DNA of 64,000 nt. Source: Deltaproteobacteria bacterium. Lineage in GTDB: Bacteria; UBA10199; GCA-002796325; JACPFF01. Of this stretch, positions 42,658 through 52,099 are shown one piece after another. The notes beneath the pieces were generated by a model that saw only the letters and a list, made by a program, of their open reading frames with translations, searched no databases and was not told the DNA's origin. The DNA is taken from the NCBI GenBank assembly GCA_016210045.1, contig JACQUX010000011.1:1-64000 (forward strand), in the 5' to 3' direction. The position numbers and the translations under genes are program-made. Position 1 is the stretch's first letter; each line of letters starts with the position of its first letter.

Positions 42658-45075
42658 ATGAAGACGGGAATCGTGTTGTTGCTGTTGTGCAGTCTCGCGA
42701 CCGCTTGCCATTCGCCGCGTCGCAGCCAGGCCCCGACCAAGGCCACGCGGCCCGCAGCCTCGGCCACGACGCCTCCCCTCGAATTGACGCAAACGACCAC
42801 CACCACAACGACGGCCCCCAGCACGCCAGTCCCCTCAACGACCACAACCGTCGCAGCGCCCGGCACCATCCCGCCGGCCCCCGGCGATACCGGCATGACG
42901 TCCGTGCCATTAACAACCCAGGAAGTGAAATCGCTGACCAACATGGCCCTCGTGATCGATGCCTCCGGCAGTATGGGGAGCGCTATCGAGAGCGGGACCA
43001 AGCTCGACTACGTCAAGCAGGTCATTAAAGATCTCCTCGTACAACCGAGCCCGACCGGGATGCGCCGCGCGTTTGGATTGCGTGCGTTCGGCTCGCGCAG
43101 TCCCGCAGAGAGCAACGACTGTAACGATGTGGTGCAGATCGCCAAGCTCGGCGCGGTCGACCCGAACAAACTCGGGCCTGCACTCGACGGGATCACGCCG
43201 AAGGGAAGTTCCCCGATCGCGCACGCACTGCAACAACTCACTGAAGAATTCCCCGACGCGAGCACCGACGCCGACAACGTGATCCTCCTGTTCGCCGACG
43301 GTTCCGACACCTGCAATGCCGATCCGTGCGTGGCTGCCGAACAAGTCCACACCGGTCCAAAAAAAGTGATCGTCCATGTCGTCGGCTTCGACCTCGATCA
43401 AGCCGCGGAACAACAGCTGCGCTGCGTGGCGCAGAAGACCGACGGCCGCTTTTATTTGGCCCGCACCGTGGCCGAACTGCGCAGCAGCGCCGACGAAGCA
43501 TTGCACGCCAATCTTCCGTACAACCTGCGGATCAAGGCCTATGCCGGCAGCACCCCATTACCGACCCAAATGACCGTCTATCGGAGCGGGACGCAACAAA
43601 TCGTCACCGAAGGCCGCGCTACCGGCATTAAGTTCTTTCAACTGCAACCGGGAAGCTATGACATCTTGGTCACCTATGCCGACTCGATCGAGACCTCCAA
43701 GCCCTCCAAAATGCTGAAAGGGGTCGAAGTCCAGGCCAGCGCGCGCGCGGAGCAGATCGTCTATTTCGATCTCGGCACGCTCGAACTGAATGGCATCGAC
43801 CCGAACGGACAGCCCGCGGCGCTCACGTACAATTTCCTGAATGCCCGCTCCAACACGGCCGTCGGGAGCGCCCAAGGGACCGGCACGCCGCTGAGCGTAT
43901 TGCTCACGCCGGGGACGTATCAAATCAATGCGAGCGGGCCGGAAGTGAACGGCATCCCGCTGGTGGCCACCGCCGAGCGTGTCGTGGTCGCGGCCGGAGA
44001 ACGGGCGGGACATCAATTCACGTTCGAGACCGGCGAACTGTTGTTGCGGGCCGAAACCAGCCAGCACCAGTTTATTTCCGGTCATTATCAGATCGCGTTG
44101 CCGGAACAACCCGATACCGTCCTGACGGAAGGCGACCTCCCCGCGGACGGCCGTTTATTGCTGCTCCCGGTCGGCAAATATCAGATCCGCGTCCAGGCCA
44201 CGTCGCCGTTGTACAGCGGCACCGCGCCGCTCACCCTCGCGGCTGTGGCCGTGGCCACCAACGATCGTTCCCAGGAATTAATCTCGTTCCCCGTCGGCAC
44301 AATGAAACTGCTCGGCAAGGATGGGACCGGCGCACCGGTCGAAACGGAATTCGTGGTGCGTCGCAAAGGTGAAGCCAGCGACCTGGTCCGTGAAGTCAGT
44401 CCGAGCGCGCCGATCGAACTCACGTTGTCTCCCGGGCGCTATCAGATCGTCGCGACCCGCCAAAAGATGCCGATCACGCCACTGCCATCGCTGATTTGGG
44501 ACGATGTCGAGATCGTCGGCGATCGGCACGACATCCGTGAGGCCTCGTTCCAACTCGGCACGTTGGAGATTGTCGGCAAAGACGCGAAGAACAACCCACT
44601 GGCGACCGAAGTCTCGATTTATCGGCCCGGGAGCGGCGAGGATCCGGTGACCACGCAACGGAGCTTGAGCGGCGGCGTCAGTTTTCAACTCACGCCGGGG
44701 ATCTACGATATCCGCGCGCGCGATGTCAGCCAGGGCGGTATTGTCCATCCGACGGTCTGGATTCGCGGCATCCCGGTCACCGCGAATGGCGCCACCCAAC
44801 AACTGGCGAAGTTCATCGCGGGGAAGGTGCGGCTGACTTGTCGTGGCACTAACGACATCCCCATTCCGTGCGGCTTCCGGCTCTTCACGTATGGCCAAGA
44901 CGCGCCGCTGTACGCCGGCGAGACCAGCGATCAATGGCAAGAGTTTGAAATGCAGCCCGGCTACTACTACCTCGAAGCGGGCTACCAAGACGGGGATCGC
45001 GATCAATTGCTGAAGAAGTGGATCAATCTCGCCGTGGCCGAAAACCAGACCGTGGAACAGATCATTCGGTTTTAG
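42658..45075 (+). CDS. VWA-domain lipoprotein with repeated beta domains
   Basis: About 805 residues from the ATG at 42658 (MKTGIVLLLLCSLATAC), AAGGAG 7 nt upstream. The lipobox LATAC is followed by a Thr/Pro linker with poly-Thr. The VWA domain (~95-285) has the MIDAS motif DASGSMGS and a Thr loop. The rest is a chain of about six beta repeats, each with a turn like PGSYDI, PGTYQI, VGKYQI, PGRYQI, PGIYDI and PGYYYL, similar to PEGA or carboxypeptidase-regulatory domains. Likely an envelope adhesion or binding protein. The alpha/beta hydrolase follows 5 nt later. Confidence 0.85.
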   Translation: MKTGIVLLLLCSLATACHSPRRSQAPTKATRPAASATTPPLELTQTTTTTTTAPSTPVPSTTTTVAAPGTIPPAPGDTGMTSVPLTTQEVKSLTNMALVIDASGSMGSAIESGTKLDYVKQVIKDLLVQPSPTGMRRAFGLRAFGSRSPAESNDCNDVVQIAKLGAVDPNKLGPALDGITPKGSSPIAHALQQLTEEFPDASTDADNVILLFADGSDTCNADPCVAAEQVHTGPKKVIVHVVGFDLDQAAEQQLRCVAQKTDGRFYLARTVAELRSSADEALHANLPYNLRIKAYAGSTPLPTQMTVYRSGTQQIVTEGRATGIKFFQLQPGSYDILVTYADSIETSKPSKMLKGVEVQASARAEQIVYFDLGTLELNGIDPNGQPAALTYNFLNARSNTAVGSAQGTGTPLSVLLTPGTYQINASGPEVNGIPLVATAERVVVAAGERAGHQFTFETGELLLRAETSQHQFISGHYQIALPEQPDTVLTEGDLPADGRLLLLPVGKYQIRVQATSPLYSGTAPLTLAAVAVATNDRSQELISFPVGTMKLLGKDGTGAPVETEFVVRRKGEASDLVREVSPSAPIELTLSPGRYQIVATRQKMPITPLPSLIWDDVEIVGDRHDIREASFQLGTLEIVGKDAKNNPLATEVSIYRPGSGEDPVTTQRSLSGGVSFQLTPGIYDIRARDVSQGGIVHPTVWIRGIPVTANGATQQLAKFIAGKVRLTCRGTNDIPIPCGFRLFTYGQDAPLYAGETSDQWQEFEMQPGYYYLEAGYQDGDRDQLLKKWINLAVAENQTVEQIIRF

Positions 45076-45080
45076 CTGCT

Positions 45081-45953
45081 ATGCGCGCGCGCCAAGGCTG
45101 GTTGCGAAGTCAGGACGGGACCAAACTGTGGTATCGCAGCATCGGCGCAGGTCCGCCGATCCTCTGTTGTAACGGGCTCGGCGTCCCGTCGTATTTTTGG
45201 CGCCATTTAGCCGCGCATTTCGCCGACAGCCATCAAGTCATCTGCTGGGATTATCGTGGTCACGGCCGCTCTGATCAACCACCGCATTTAGCGCGGCTCC
45301 GCTTCGACGATCTCGCCGCGGATGGCATCCAACTAGTACGCCATCTGGAACTCTCGAACGTTGTCGGCATCGGTCACAGCGCAGGATTCCAAGTCCTGCT
45401 CGGCATGTACGCCGCCGCGCCCGCAGCGTTTGCGCAACTGATTTCCGTGCAAGGCACGGCCGGTCGGACGCTCAGTGATTTCGGCGATTCCCCGTACGGT
45501 CGTCTCAGTTTCGATCTCTTTTATTTGCTGAGCGTCTTTTACCCGAACGCGGTGCAACTGGCGCTAGAGGCGCTGTTGCGGACGCCATTACCGTACTACA
45601 TCGGCGGACTACTCGGTTGGCTCGACACGCAAAAACTGCGGCGCCGCGAAATGCAACATTACTTCGACCATATTCGCCGTCTCACACCGCTCGGCTTCGC
45701 CACACTCGCCCAGGCCGCCGAGGCCTACAACATGGAGCACGTGCTGCAAACCATTCGCATCCCGACGCTGCTGATCGCCACGGAACATGACGACTTCGTC
45801 CCGACGCGCGTCGTACACACGATGCAACGGCGCATTCCTGACTCAACGATAGCGATCGTGCACGGCGCCACCCATGCCGCGCTGATGGAATGTCCCGATC
45901 AAGTCAATGCACTCGTGGAGCAATTTCTTGGCACTACGAAGTCTGGGCAATGA
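45081..45953 (+). CDS. Alpha/beta hydrolase
   Basis: 290 residues from the ATG at 45081 (MRARQGWLRSQDGTKLWY). The nucleophile elbow is GIGHSAGFQ (Ser), the acid is in TEHDDFVP (Asp) and the base in HGATHAALMECP (His). The oxyanion region is CCNGLGVPSYFWRHL. A general hydrolase of the epoxide hydrolase/haloperoxidase-like type; substrate unknown. It starts 5 nt after the VWA lipoprotein and converges on clpB across a double palindrome. Confidence 0.9.
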   Translation: MRARQGWLRSQDGTKLWYRSIGAGPPILCCNGLGVPSYFWRHLAAHFADSHQVICWDYRGHGRSDQPPHLARLRFDDLAADGIQLVRHLELSNVVGIGHSAGFQVLLGMYAAAPAAFAQLISVQGTAGRTLSDFGDSPYGRLSFDLFYLLSVFYPNAVQLALEALLRTPLPYYIGGLLGWLDTQKLRRREMQHYFDHIRRLTPLGFATLAQAAEAYNMEHVLQTIRIPTLLIATEHDDFVPTRVVHTMQRRIPDSTIAIVHGATHAALMECPDQVNALVEQFLGTTKSGQ

Positions 45954-45958
45954 ACGAA

Positions 45959-46091
45959 CCCCGCCCCAAGGGGCGGGGTATCCACCTCCCTCTCCCTTTG
46001 GGGAGAGGGTTGGGTGAGGGGGAGACCATCAGGACTCTCACTATTTTGCATCCTCCCCCTCACCCTAGCCCTCTCCCCAAAGGGAGAGGGA
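45959..46091. repeat. Double palindrome between convergent genes (terminator-like)
   Basis: First a perfect hairpin at 45959-45978, CCCCGCCCC-AA-GGGGCGGGG. Then inverted arms at 45987-46025 and 46051-46091 of the CCTCACCC/CTCTCCC family (TCCCTCTCCCTTTGGGGAGA onward), nearly identical over 39 bp with a ~25-nt loop. It has no U tract, but two strong hairpins between converging genes would hinder read-through. Confidence 0.9.
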
Positions 46092-46125
46092 ATGCAGAGG
46101 CCGTGCGCCGACGGCGCAAGGCATT

Positions 46126-48663
46126 TCACCTGGGGAGATTGAATACCAGCGCATCGCCGGCGACATCGACCGTAACGTGTTGCCCCGGCGTGATCACACC
46201 CTCGAGCAGCTGCAGCGCCAATGGATCCAATAGTTCCCGCTGGATCGCACGCTTCAACGGCCGCGCACCATAGGCCGGATCCCACCCGGCGCGGGCCAAG
46301 AAGGCCTTGGCCGCCGCCGAACACGTGAGCGACAATTGCTGCCCTGCCAGATGCCCCGCCACCCGCCGCAATTGGATCTCGACGATCTGCTCAATGCGTT
46401 CCGGCGTCAACGCATCGTAGGTGACGATATCGTCGATGCGATTGAGAAACTCCGGCCGGAAGTGGCTGCGCAGCCCTTCCTCCGTAGCGGCAACGTTTGA
46501 GGTCATGATAATGACCGTATTCGTGAAATCGACGGTGCGGCCCTGGCTGTCGGTCAGCCGCCCGTCGTCCAGGATTTGGAGCAAGATATTAAAGACATCG
46601 TGATGCGCCTTTTCGATTTCATCGAACAGCACTACCGCATACGGACGTCGCCGCACGGCTTCGGTTAACTGCCCACCCTCTTCGTATCCCACATACCCGG
46701 GCGGTGCGCCGATCAAGCGGGCCACGGTATGTTTTTCCATATACTCACTCATATCGATCCGCACCATCGCCGCTTCGTCATCGAATAAAAATTCCGCCAG
46801 CGCCCGTGCCGTTTCCGTCTTGCCGACCCCGGTCGGGCCCAAAAAAAGAAACGACCCAATCGGCCGATGCGGATCCTGCAAGCCGGCGCGTGCGCGCCGG
46901 ACCGCATTGGCGACCTTGCGCACCGCCGCGTCTTGCCCAACGACCCGCTCGCGCAAGCGTTCTTCCATCCGCAATAATTTGGCCCGTTCCCCTTCTAATA
47001 ACCGCGTCACCGGAATCCGCGTCCACTTGGCCACCACTTCCGCGATATCTTCTTCCGTGACTTCTTCTTGTAACATCCGTCCACCCGTCTGGAGCGCAGC
47101 GAGTGCGGCTTGTCCGGTCTCCAATTGCTTTTCGAGCTGCCACATCACGCCGTATTTTAATTCCGCGGCGCGGTTCAAATCGCCGCTCCGTTCGGCGCGA
47201 TCCTGATCGGCGCGCGCTTGTTCGATCGCCTCTTTGGTCTTGCGGATCTTGCTGATCGCCGCCTTTTCCTGCTGCCACCGCGCCTTCAACGTATCGCTGT
47301 TCGTTTGCAGCTCGGCGAGGGACACCTCCAACCGTGTCAGTCGGTCCCGACTCGCCGCATCGATTTCTTTCTTCAACGCCTCGCGCTCGATCTGTAATTG
47401 CCGCAACCGCCGATCGATCTCGTCAATCTCGGTCGGCAAGCTGTCGATCTCGATCCGCAACTTGCTGGCGGCCTCATCCATCAAGTCGATCGCCTTATCC
47501 GGAAGGAAGCGGTCGGTGATGTAACGGTGCGCCAACGTTGCCGCAGCGACCAGCGCCCCATCTTGAATCCGCACGCCATGATGCACTTCGTAGCGCTCCT
47601 TCAAACCACGCAGGATCGCGATCGCATCTTCGACGCTCGGTTCGCCCACTACAACCGGTTGGAAACGCCGCTCTAACGCCGCATCTTTTTCGATATGTTT
47701 TCGAAATTCATCGAGTGTGGTCGCGCCGATACACCGCAATTGCCCGCGCGCCAGGGCGGGTTTCAGCATGTTGGAGGCGTCCATCGCCCCCTCCGCCGCA
47801 CCCGCGCCTACCACCGTGTGCAGCTCATCGATAAAGAGGACAATCTCGCCTTCTGACCGCTCCACCTCTTGCAGCACGGCCTTGAGGCGTTCTTCAAACT
47901 CTCCACGAAACTTGGCGCCCGCGAGCATCGCCCCCAGGTCGAGCCCCACGACGCGCTTCTTCTTCAGCGATTCCGGCACATCGCCATGCACGATGCGTTG
48001 CGCCAGCCCTTCGACGATCGCGGTCTTCCCCACGCCGGGCTCGCCAATCAGCACCGGATTGTTCTTGGTGCGACGGGACAAGACTTGGATCACGCGCCGC
48101 ACTTCTTCGTCGCGGCCGATCACCGGATCGAGCTTCCCTTTGCGCGCCAGTTCCGTCAGGTCGCGGGCAAAGCGCTCCAACGCGCGATATTTCGATTCCG
48201 GATCTTGATCTTGGACCCGCTGCGATCCGCGCAGGCTGACGAGCGCCTTTTCCAATTCACTGCGCGTCACGCCGAAACGCCGCAACAGTTGCGCCGCCTC
48301 GCCGCCATGTTCCGCGAGCGCCAGCAACAAATGCTCGACGCTCACGAATCGATCGGTCATCGCGTCGGCTGTCTTGAAGGCCTCGTCAAACACGCGCTGC
48401 AAGTCCTTGCCGATGAAGTGCTGGCCGGACGCCGCCCCACTCACTTTCGCGCGCCGCTGCAACAGCTCTTCACAGGCTTGTTGCACCTGCGCCGGCGCGA
48501 CCCCCACTTTCTGCACCAACGCAGTCGCGAGACCGTCCGACTGCGTGAGCAGTGCCATCAATAAATGCGTGGAGAGTAATTCTTGATGTTCCCGTTGCGC
48601 CGCTTGATCTTGCATCAACTGCAAGGCCTCTTGCGCCTTCACCGTCATTTTGTCGAGTCGCAT
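46126..48663 (-). CDS. clpB: ATP-dependent disaggregase ClpB
   Basis: 845 residues. The N-domain starts [17 protein letters not shown]1 has Walker [17 protein letters not shown] and Walker [23 protein letters not shown]. The M-domain coiled coil lies around 400-520 ([19 protein letters not shown]). NBD2 has Walker [15 protein letters not shown] and [23 protein letters not shown]. ClpB works with DnaK to solubilise aggregates; the long M-domain separates it from ClpA/ClpC. Slightly short at the C-terminus but complete. A 28-bp-arm palindrome separates it from folC. Confidence 0.97.
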   Translation of the reverse strand: MRLDKMTVKAQEALQLMQDQAAQREHQELLSTHLLMALLTQSDGLATALVQKVGVAPAQVQQACEELLQRRAKVSGAASGQHFIGKDLQRVFDEAFKTADAMTDRFVSVEHLLLALAEHGGEAAQLLRRFGVTRSELEKALVSLRGSQRVQDQDPESKYRALERFARDLTELARKGKLDPVIGRDEEVRRVIQVLSRRTKNNPVLIGEPGVGKTAIVEGLAQRIVHGDVPESLKKKRVVGLDLGAMLAGAKFRGEFEERLKAVLQEVERSEGEIVLFIDELHTVVGAGAAEGAMDASNMLKPALARGQLRCIGATTLDEFRKHIEKDAALERRFQPVVVGEPSVEDAIAILRGLKERYEVHHGVRIQDGALVAAATLAHRYITDRFLPDKAIDLMDEAASKLRIEIDSLPTEIDEIDRRLRQLQIEREALKKEIDAASRDRLTRLEVSLAELQTNSDTLKARWQQEKAAISKIRKTKEAIEQARADQDRAERSGDLNRAAELKYGVMWQLEKQLETGQAALAALQTGGRMLQEEVTEEDIAEVVAKWTRIPVTRLLEGERAKLLRMEERLRERVVGQDAAVRKVANAVRRARAGLQDPHRPIGSFLFLGPTGVGKTETARALAEFLFDDEAAMVRIDMSEYMEKHTVARLIGAPPGYVGYEEGGQLTEAVRRRPYAVVLFDEIEKAHHDVFNILLQILDDGRLTDSQGRTVDFTNTVIIMTSNVAATEEGLRSHFRPEFLNRIDDIVTYDALTPERIEQIVEIQLRRVAGHLAGQQLSLTCSAAAKAFLARAGWDPAYGARPLKRAIQRELLDPLALQLLEGVITPGQHVTVDVAGDALVFNLPR

Positions 48664-48727
48664 AGGGACGCAAAATGAGACGCCGCCATAAAAAAGTCAA
48701 ATGTCGTATTGTCCGCGGTGAAGGCGC

Positions 48728-48836
48728 GAGGGCGGGGCCCCACTCCGCGGGACGCAGGAGGGAAGGGTCAACCCTTCCCCCCCGCAACAGCGGGTCCCCC
48801 CTATCCCAGCGTCCCGCGGAGTGGGGCCCCGCCCTC
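48728..48836. repeat. Palindromic element with perfect 28-bp arms at the folC 3' end
   Basis: Arms 48728-48755 (GAGGGCGGGGCCCCACTCCG onward) and 48809-48836 are exact inverse complements. The 53-nt loop has a smaller hairpin (GAAGGGT/ACCCTTC). The right arm codes for the last residues of FolC and the loop supplies its stop. Confidence 0.92.
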
Positions 48837-50045
48837 GCTCGTTCCTGCGAAATTTCCTGTACCAAAGGCCGCTCGTAGCGGTGCATACAGGGTCAGCGAT
48901 CCGGTCAGGACCCACAATAGATCGGGTGCCGCCGCGACCAGTTGCGGGACAGCCGCAAGCGCGCTCTCGGTCACAAACGCCTGGCACCGGCGCAGTTGCG
49001 CTGCGACGTCTGCGGCCGCGAGGGCCCGCGCGGAGGGTGGCGTCACGGCGATCCACCGCGTCGCTAACGGTGCCAGGAGGTCCAGCATCTCCGTTACTGG
49101 CTTATCGGCCAACGCCCCGAAACAAACGCCCACGTCGCGACCGTCCGCAATCCGACGGAGATAGGCGACGAGCGCCGCTACGCCGGCCGGATTGTGCGCG
49201 CCGTCGAAGAGCACGGCGGGATGTCGGCTCCACCACTCGCAGCGGCCGGGCCAGTGTGCCTCCGCAAGCGATGCGACACGCCCGCGTCGCCAACCCAGAT
49301 CGCGCAGCGCTTGCGCCGCTGCCCACGCCAACCCCGCATTGATCCGCTGATGCGCGCCCGCGAGGCCGAGCGGCACGGACGCCGCAATCGGTTCCGCCCA
49401 TTGCAGTGGACACCCGAGGGCTCGCGCCGACTCCTCGACCACGGCAGAGACCTCCGGCAGTTGGACGGCGCTGATCACCGGTCGACCCGCTTTCATGATC
49501 CCGCATTTCTCCGCAGCAATCGCCGCCACATCGCGCCCCAAATACTCCGCATGATCAATCGCGATCGGCGACAACAACACGAGCACGGGATCCACGACAT
49601 TGGTCGCATCCAAGCGTCCGCCCAATCCCGTTTCAACGATCACGACATCCGGACGCGTCGCCGCAAAATAGCGGAACGCCAACAGCGTCGAGAATTCGAA
49701 ATAGGTCAATGACAAGTCGGCCGTGAGTTGGACTGTCGTCTCCGCGCAAGCGGCCAATGCGGCGTGTGCGGCCGGCACGCCGTCGAGTGTAAACCGCTCC
49801 GCATAGTCGCAGAGATGCGGCGAGGTATAGACGCCGACACGGTAGCCCGCGTCGCGCAGCAGCGCTGCCAAAAAGGCCGCCGTCGACCCCTTCCCATTGG
49901 TCCCGGCGATGTGCAGCGTCGGCACCGCCAATTCCGGATGCTGCAAACGCGCGCAAGCGGCGTGCATCCGCTCCAATCCGAAGTGCATCCGCCGCTCACT
50001 GCGGCGGTCGAGGTCCAGCAGCAGATCGTCGTATCGCCACGGCAT
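48801..50045 (-). CDS. folC: Folylpolyglutamate/dihydrofolate synthase FolC
   Basis: 414 residues. The P-loop is HIAGTNGKGSTAAFLAALL, followed by YTSPHLCDYAERF and ATNVVDPVLVLLSPIAIDHAEYLG, the Mur-ligase-type ATPase signatures of FolC. It adds glutamates to folates (and glutamate to dihydropteroate in bifunctional forms). The last ten residues (GGAPLRGTLG) are translated from a palindromic repeat that also provides the TAG stop, so the native C-terminus has been replaced. It is the last gene of the signalling operon, 3 nt after the phosphatase. Confidence 0.93.
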   Translation of the reverse strand: MPWRYDDLLLDLDRRSERRMHFGLERMHAACARLQHPELAVPTLHIAGTNGKGSTAAFLAALLRDAGYRVGVYTSPHLCDYAERFTLDGVPAAHAALAACAETTVQLTADLSLTYFEFSTLLAFRYFAATRPDVVIVETGLGGRLDATNVVDPVLVLLSPIAIDHAEYLGRDVAAIAAEKCGIMKAGRPVISAVQLPEVSAVVEESARALGCPLQWAEPIAASVPLGLAGAHQRINAGLAWAAAQALRDLGWRRGRVASLAEAHWPGRCEWWSRHPAVLFDGAHNPAGVAALVAYLRRIADGRDVGVCFGALADKPVTEMLDLLAPLATRWIAVTPPSARALAAADVAAQLRRCQAFVTESALAAVPQLVAAAPDLLWVLTGSLTLYAPLRAAFGTGNFAGTSEGGAPLRGTLG

Positions 50046-50048
50046 GCG

Positions 50049-51323
50049 CTATGCTCGGATCTTCAATGCGACCATCGTGATGTCATCTTGTTGCAGGGAT
50101 CGCGGCGCAAATTGTGCCACCGTGTGTTGCACCCGTCGAATCATCTCGCTGGCCGACGCAGTGCCGGCCGCCCGGATCGCCGCCGCCAGTCGGCGCGTCC
50201 CGAAATAACGCCCACGCGCGCCGCGCAGACCGGTCAATCCGTCGGTATAGAGGAAGAGGCAATCGCCGCGCCGCACCGGGACATGCCCGACTTGCAGTGC
50301 GAGCGTCCGTTCCGCCCCTAATACGGTGCCGCCCTGCAACAACGGAACGGCGCGTGTTGCGGCCATTCGACACCAGAGCGGCGGCGGATGTCCTGCCACA
50401 CAGTAATGAATCAACCGCGAGTCCGGATCGAATCGGAGCACGGCACACGACACAAATTGCTCGGCGCGGGCCAAGTCCGCATACAGGGCCTGGTTGGTCC
50501 GTTGCAACACGGTTGCCACGTCGTGGCCCGGGATCGTCAGTTCGGCGCGCAACACCGCGCGGACGGCGGCCATCGAGAGCGCCGCCGCGACGTTGTGTCC
50601 CGCGACGTCGGCGATAACGACATTCACGGTGCCGTCGTCCCCGCGCACCACATCGAAATAATCGCCCCCGACCCGCGCGGCGGGGAGACAAATGCCTCCC
50701 ACATCCACCCCGGACAGCCGCAGAGGCATCGTCGGCAAAAATGACTGTTGAATCTGGCGCGCCACCTCCAACTCTCGCTCCACGGCCCGCGCCTGGACTT
50801 GTTGCTCGGCCAATGCGCACAGATGCAGATACGCGGCGGCTTGGTTGGCCAGCGTCGTCAGCACGGTGAGATCGCGGGCGGAAAATGGCGTCCCATCGCA
50901 TTTATCGGTCAGGTTGATCACGCCGAGCGACTGCCCCCGCACATGGAGCGGCACGGCGGCGACTGGCGCGACGAGAAATGAATGTCCACGATACCGGCGC
51001 CGTCGTGTGGCTTCCCGCGTGTTCCGCGCATCCGTGACCAATTGTGGTGTCCGTTCCGAAAAGACGCGTCCACTGATCCCTTCACCCGGTTGCACCAGCA
51101 CCCGCTCCACGACATGCGCCGGCATGCCGCGGGCCGCCACGACGCGCAAGCCTCCGGCGCTCGCGTCGTATTGCATCAACGAGGCATGTTCGACGGGGAT
51201 CAGCCGCACTGCCTCTTCCAATAACAATGCGCAAATCCGCTGCAGATCGTGCGTTTCCGTAATGGCCCGACTCAAGCGATGCACTGCCGCTAAGGCCGCA
51301 TGTTCAAACGTTGCATCAGACAT
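50049..51323 (-). CDS. GAF-domain SpoIIE-type (PP2C) phosphatase
   Basis: 424 residues. Residues ~25-180 form a GAF domain (HASLMQYDASAGGLRVVAARG, GVINLTDKCDGTPFSARDLTVL). The C-terminal PPM/SpoIIE domain has the metal-binding Asp residues in ARVGGDYFDVV, VVIADVAGHNVAAALSMA and the conserved LYTDGLTGLR. Such enzymes dephosphorylate STAS anti-anti-sigma proteins in partner-switching pathways; the STAS and kinase partners are the two genes immediately upstream. The start overlaps the RsbW-like stop by 8 nt. The GAF ligand is unknown. Confidence 0.92.
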   Translation of the reverse strand: MSDATFEHAALAAVHRLSRAITETHDLQRICALLLEEAVRLIPVEHASLMQYDASAGGLRVVAARGMPAHVVERVLVQPGEGISGRVFSERTPQLVTDARNTREATRRRRYRGHSFLVAPVAAVPLHVRGQSLGVINLTDKCDGTPFSARDLTVLTTLANQAAAYLHLCALAEQQVQARAVERELEVARQIQQSFLPTMPLRLSGVDVGGICLPAARVGGDYFDVVRGDDGTVNVVIADVAGHNVAAALSMAAVRAVLRAELTIPGHDVATVLQRTNQALYADLARAEQFVSCAVLRFDPDSRLIHYCVAGHPPPLWCRMAATRAVPLLQGGTVLGAERTLALQVGHVPVRRGDCLFLYTDGLTGLRGARGRYFGTRRLAAAIRAAGTASASEMIRRVQHTVAQFAPRSLQQDDITMVALKIRA

Positions 51324-51729
51324 GACACACCATCGTGAAATAATTTTTCCGTGCCCGTCGCACCACCCGGCACTGCCGACACCATTGTTGAATCAACGGC
51401 AACCCGCGACCCTGACACTGCTCCGGACCCGGCATCACGGCACGGCGCGGCAACCCGAACGCTCGCCCGGTATCGATCACCGTCAACGTGCAGCGGCGCG
51501 CGTGGAACCGGATGCGCACCTCGATCCAGCGCCGCATATCGCGCCCATGCGCGTGCGCGATCGCGTTATTGATCGCTTCCGTCAGCACTAGCCCGGCACG
51601 CCACAGGTGGGAGGAAGACGCTCGCGGTCGCAGCCCACGGCGCAGCGCCACCAATACGGCCCGCAGCCAAGGGAGATAACGCGGATCGCTCCGAATCGCG
51701 ACCGTCAACGCCGCGGTCTCCAGCTTCAT
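51316..51729 (-). CDS. RsbW-like anti-sigma regulatory kinase (HATPase_c)
   Basis: 137 residues, a single HATPase_c domain of the RsbW/SpoIIAB type. The N box is LTEAINNAIAHAHG (Glu and Asn in place), G1 is VIDTGRAF and G2 is GRGLPLIQQW. It would phosphorylate the adjacent STAS protein on Ser and bind a partner protein; no sigma-B-type sigma factor is in the window. It has a rather Arg-rich surface. The gene overlaps the phosphatase. Confidence 0.88.
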   Translation of the reverse strand: MKLETAALTVAIRSDPRYLPWLRAVLVALRRGLRPRASSSHLWRAGLVLTEAINNAIAHAHGRDMRRWIEVRIRFHARRCTLTVIDTGRAFGLPRRAVMPGPEQCQGRGLPLIQQWCRQCRVVRRARKNYFTMVCHV

Positions 51730-51739
51730 GCCTCATGTC

Positions 51740-52090
51740 CTAATTCGTCGTGACGGCAAATCGTTGGCACGCCTCGTCCGTCGTCGTGCAAATTTCAAAA
51801 TGTCGATGCAGACGCGTAATTTCGAAGATCGACTGGACGTCACTGGAGAGGGCCGCCAGCCGCACATCCCCGGCATGTTCGCGCAGCCGCCGCTTCAGCG
51901 CCAATAGAGCCCCGAGACCGACGCTGTCGATGAAATCCAGCCCGCTCCCGTCGAGAATCAGTTGGCGGACGCCGTCGTCGCACAGGCCCTGTGCCGACCG
52001 CTTAAAATCGTCGACCGTCGAGGCATCCAAACTCCCCTGGCAGGCAAGAATTGCGAGCGACTTCCCCTTCCGCGCGACCACGATTTCCAT
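51740..52090 (-). CDS. STAS anti-anti-sigma factor-like protein
   Basis: 116 residues with the STAS fold (LAILACQGSLDASTVDDFKR). The phosphorylation loop reads LDGSGLDFIDSVGLGALLALKR, with the target Ser in FIDSVGLG. It is the switch protein between the RsbW-like kinase and the GAF-SpoIIE phosphatase encoded just downstream. Its placement right after three sigma-54 activators is unusual. Confidence 0.92.
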   Translation of the reverse strand: MEIVVARKGKSLAILACQGSLDASTVDDFKRSAQGLCDDGVRQLILDGSGLDFIDSVGLGALLALKRRLREHAGDVRLAALSSDVQSIFEITRLHRHFEICTTTDEACQRFAVTTN

Positions 52091-52099
52091 ACGCCCCCC

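Noticed and set aside
45018-45080. Upstream extension of the alpha/beta hydrolase
   Set aside because: These codons overlap the end of the VWA gene and have no homologous look; ATG 45081 starts the fold.
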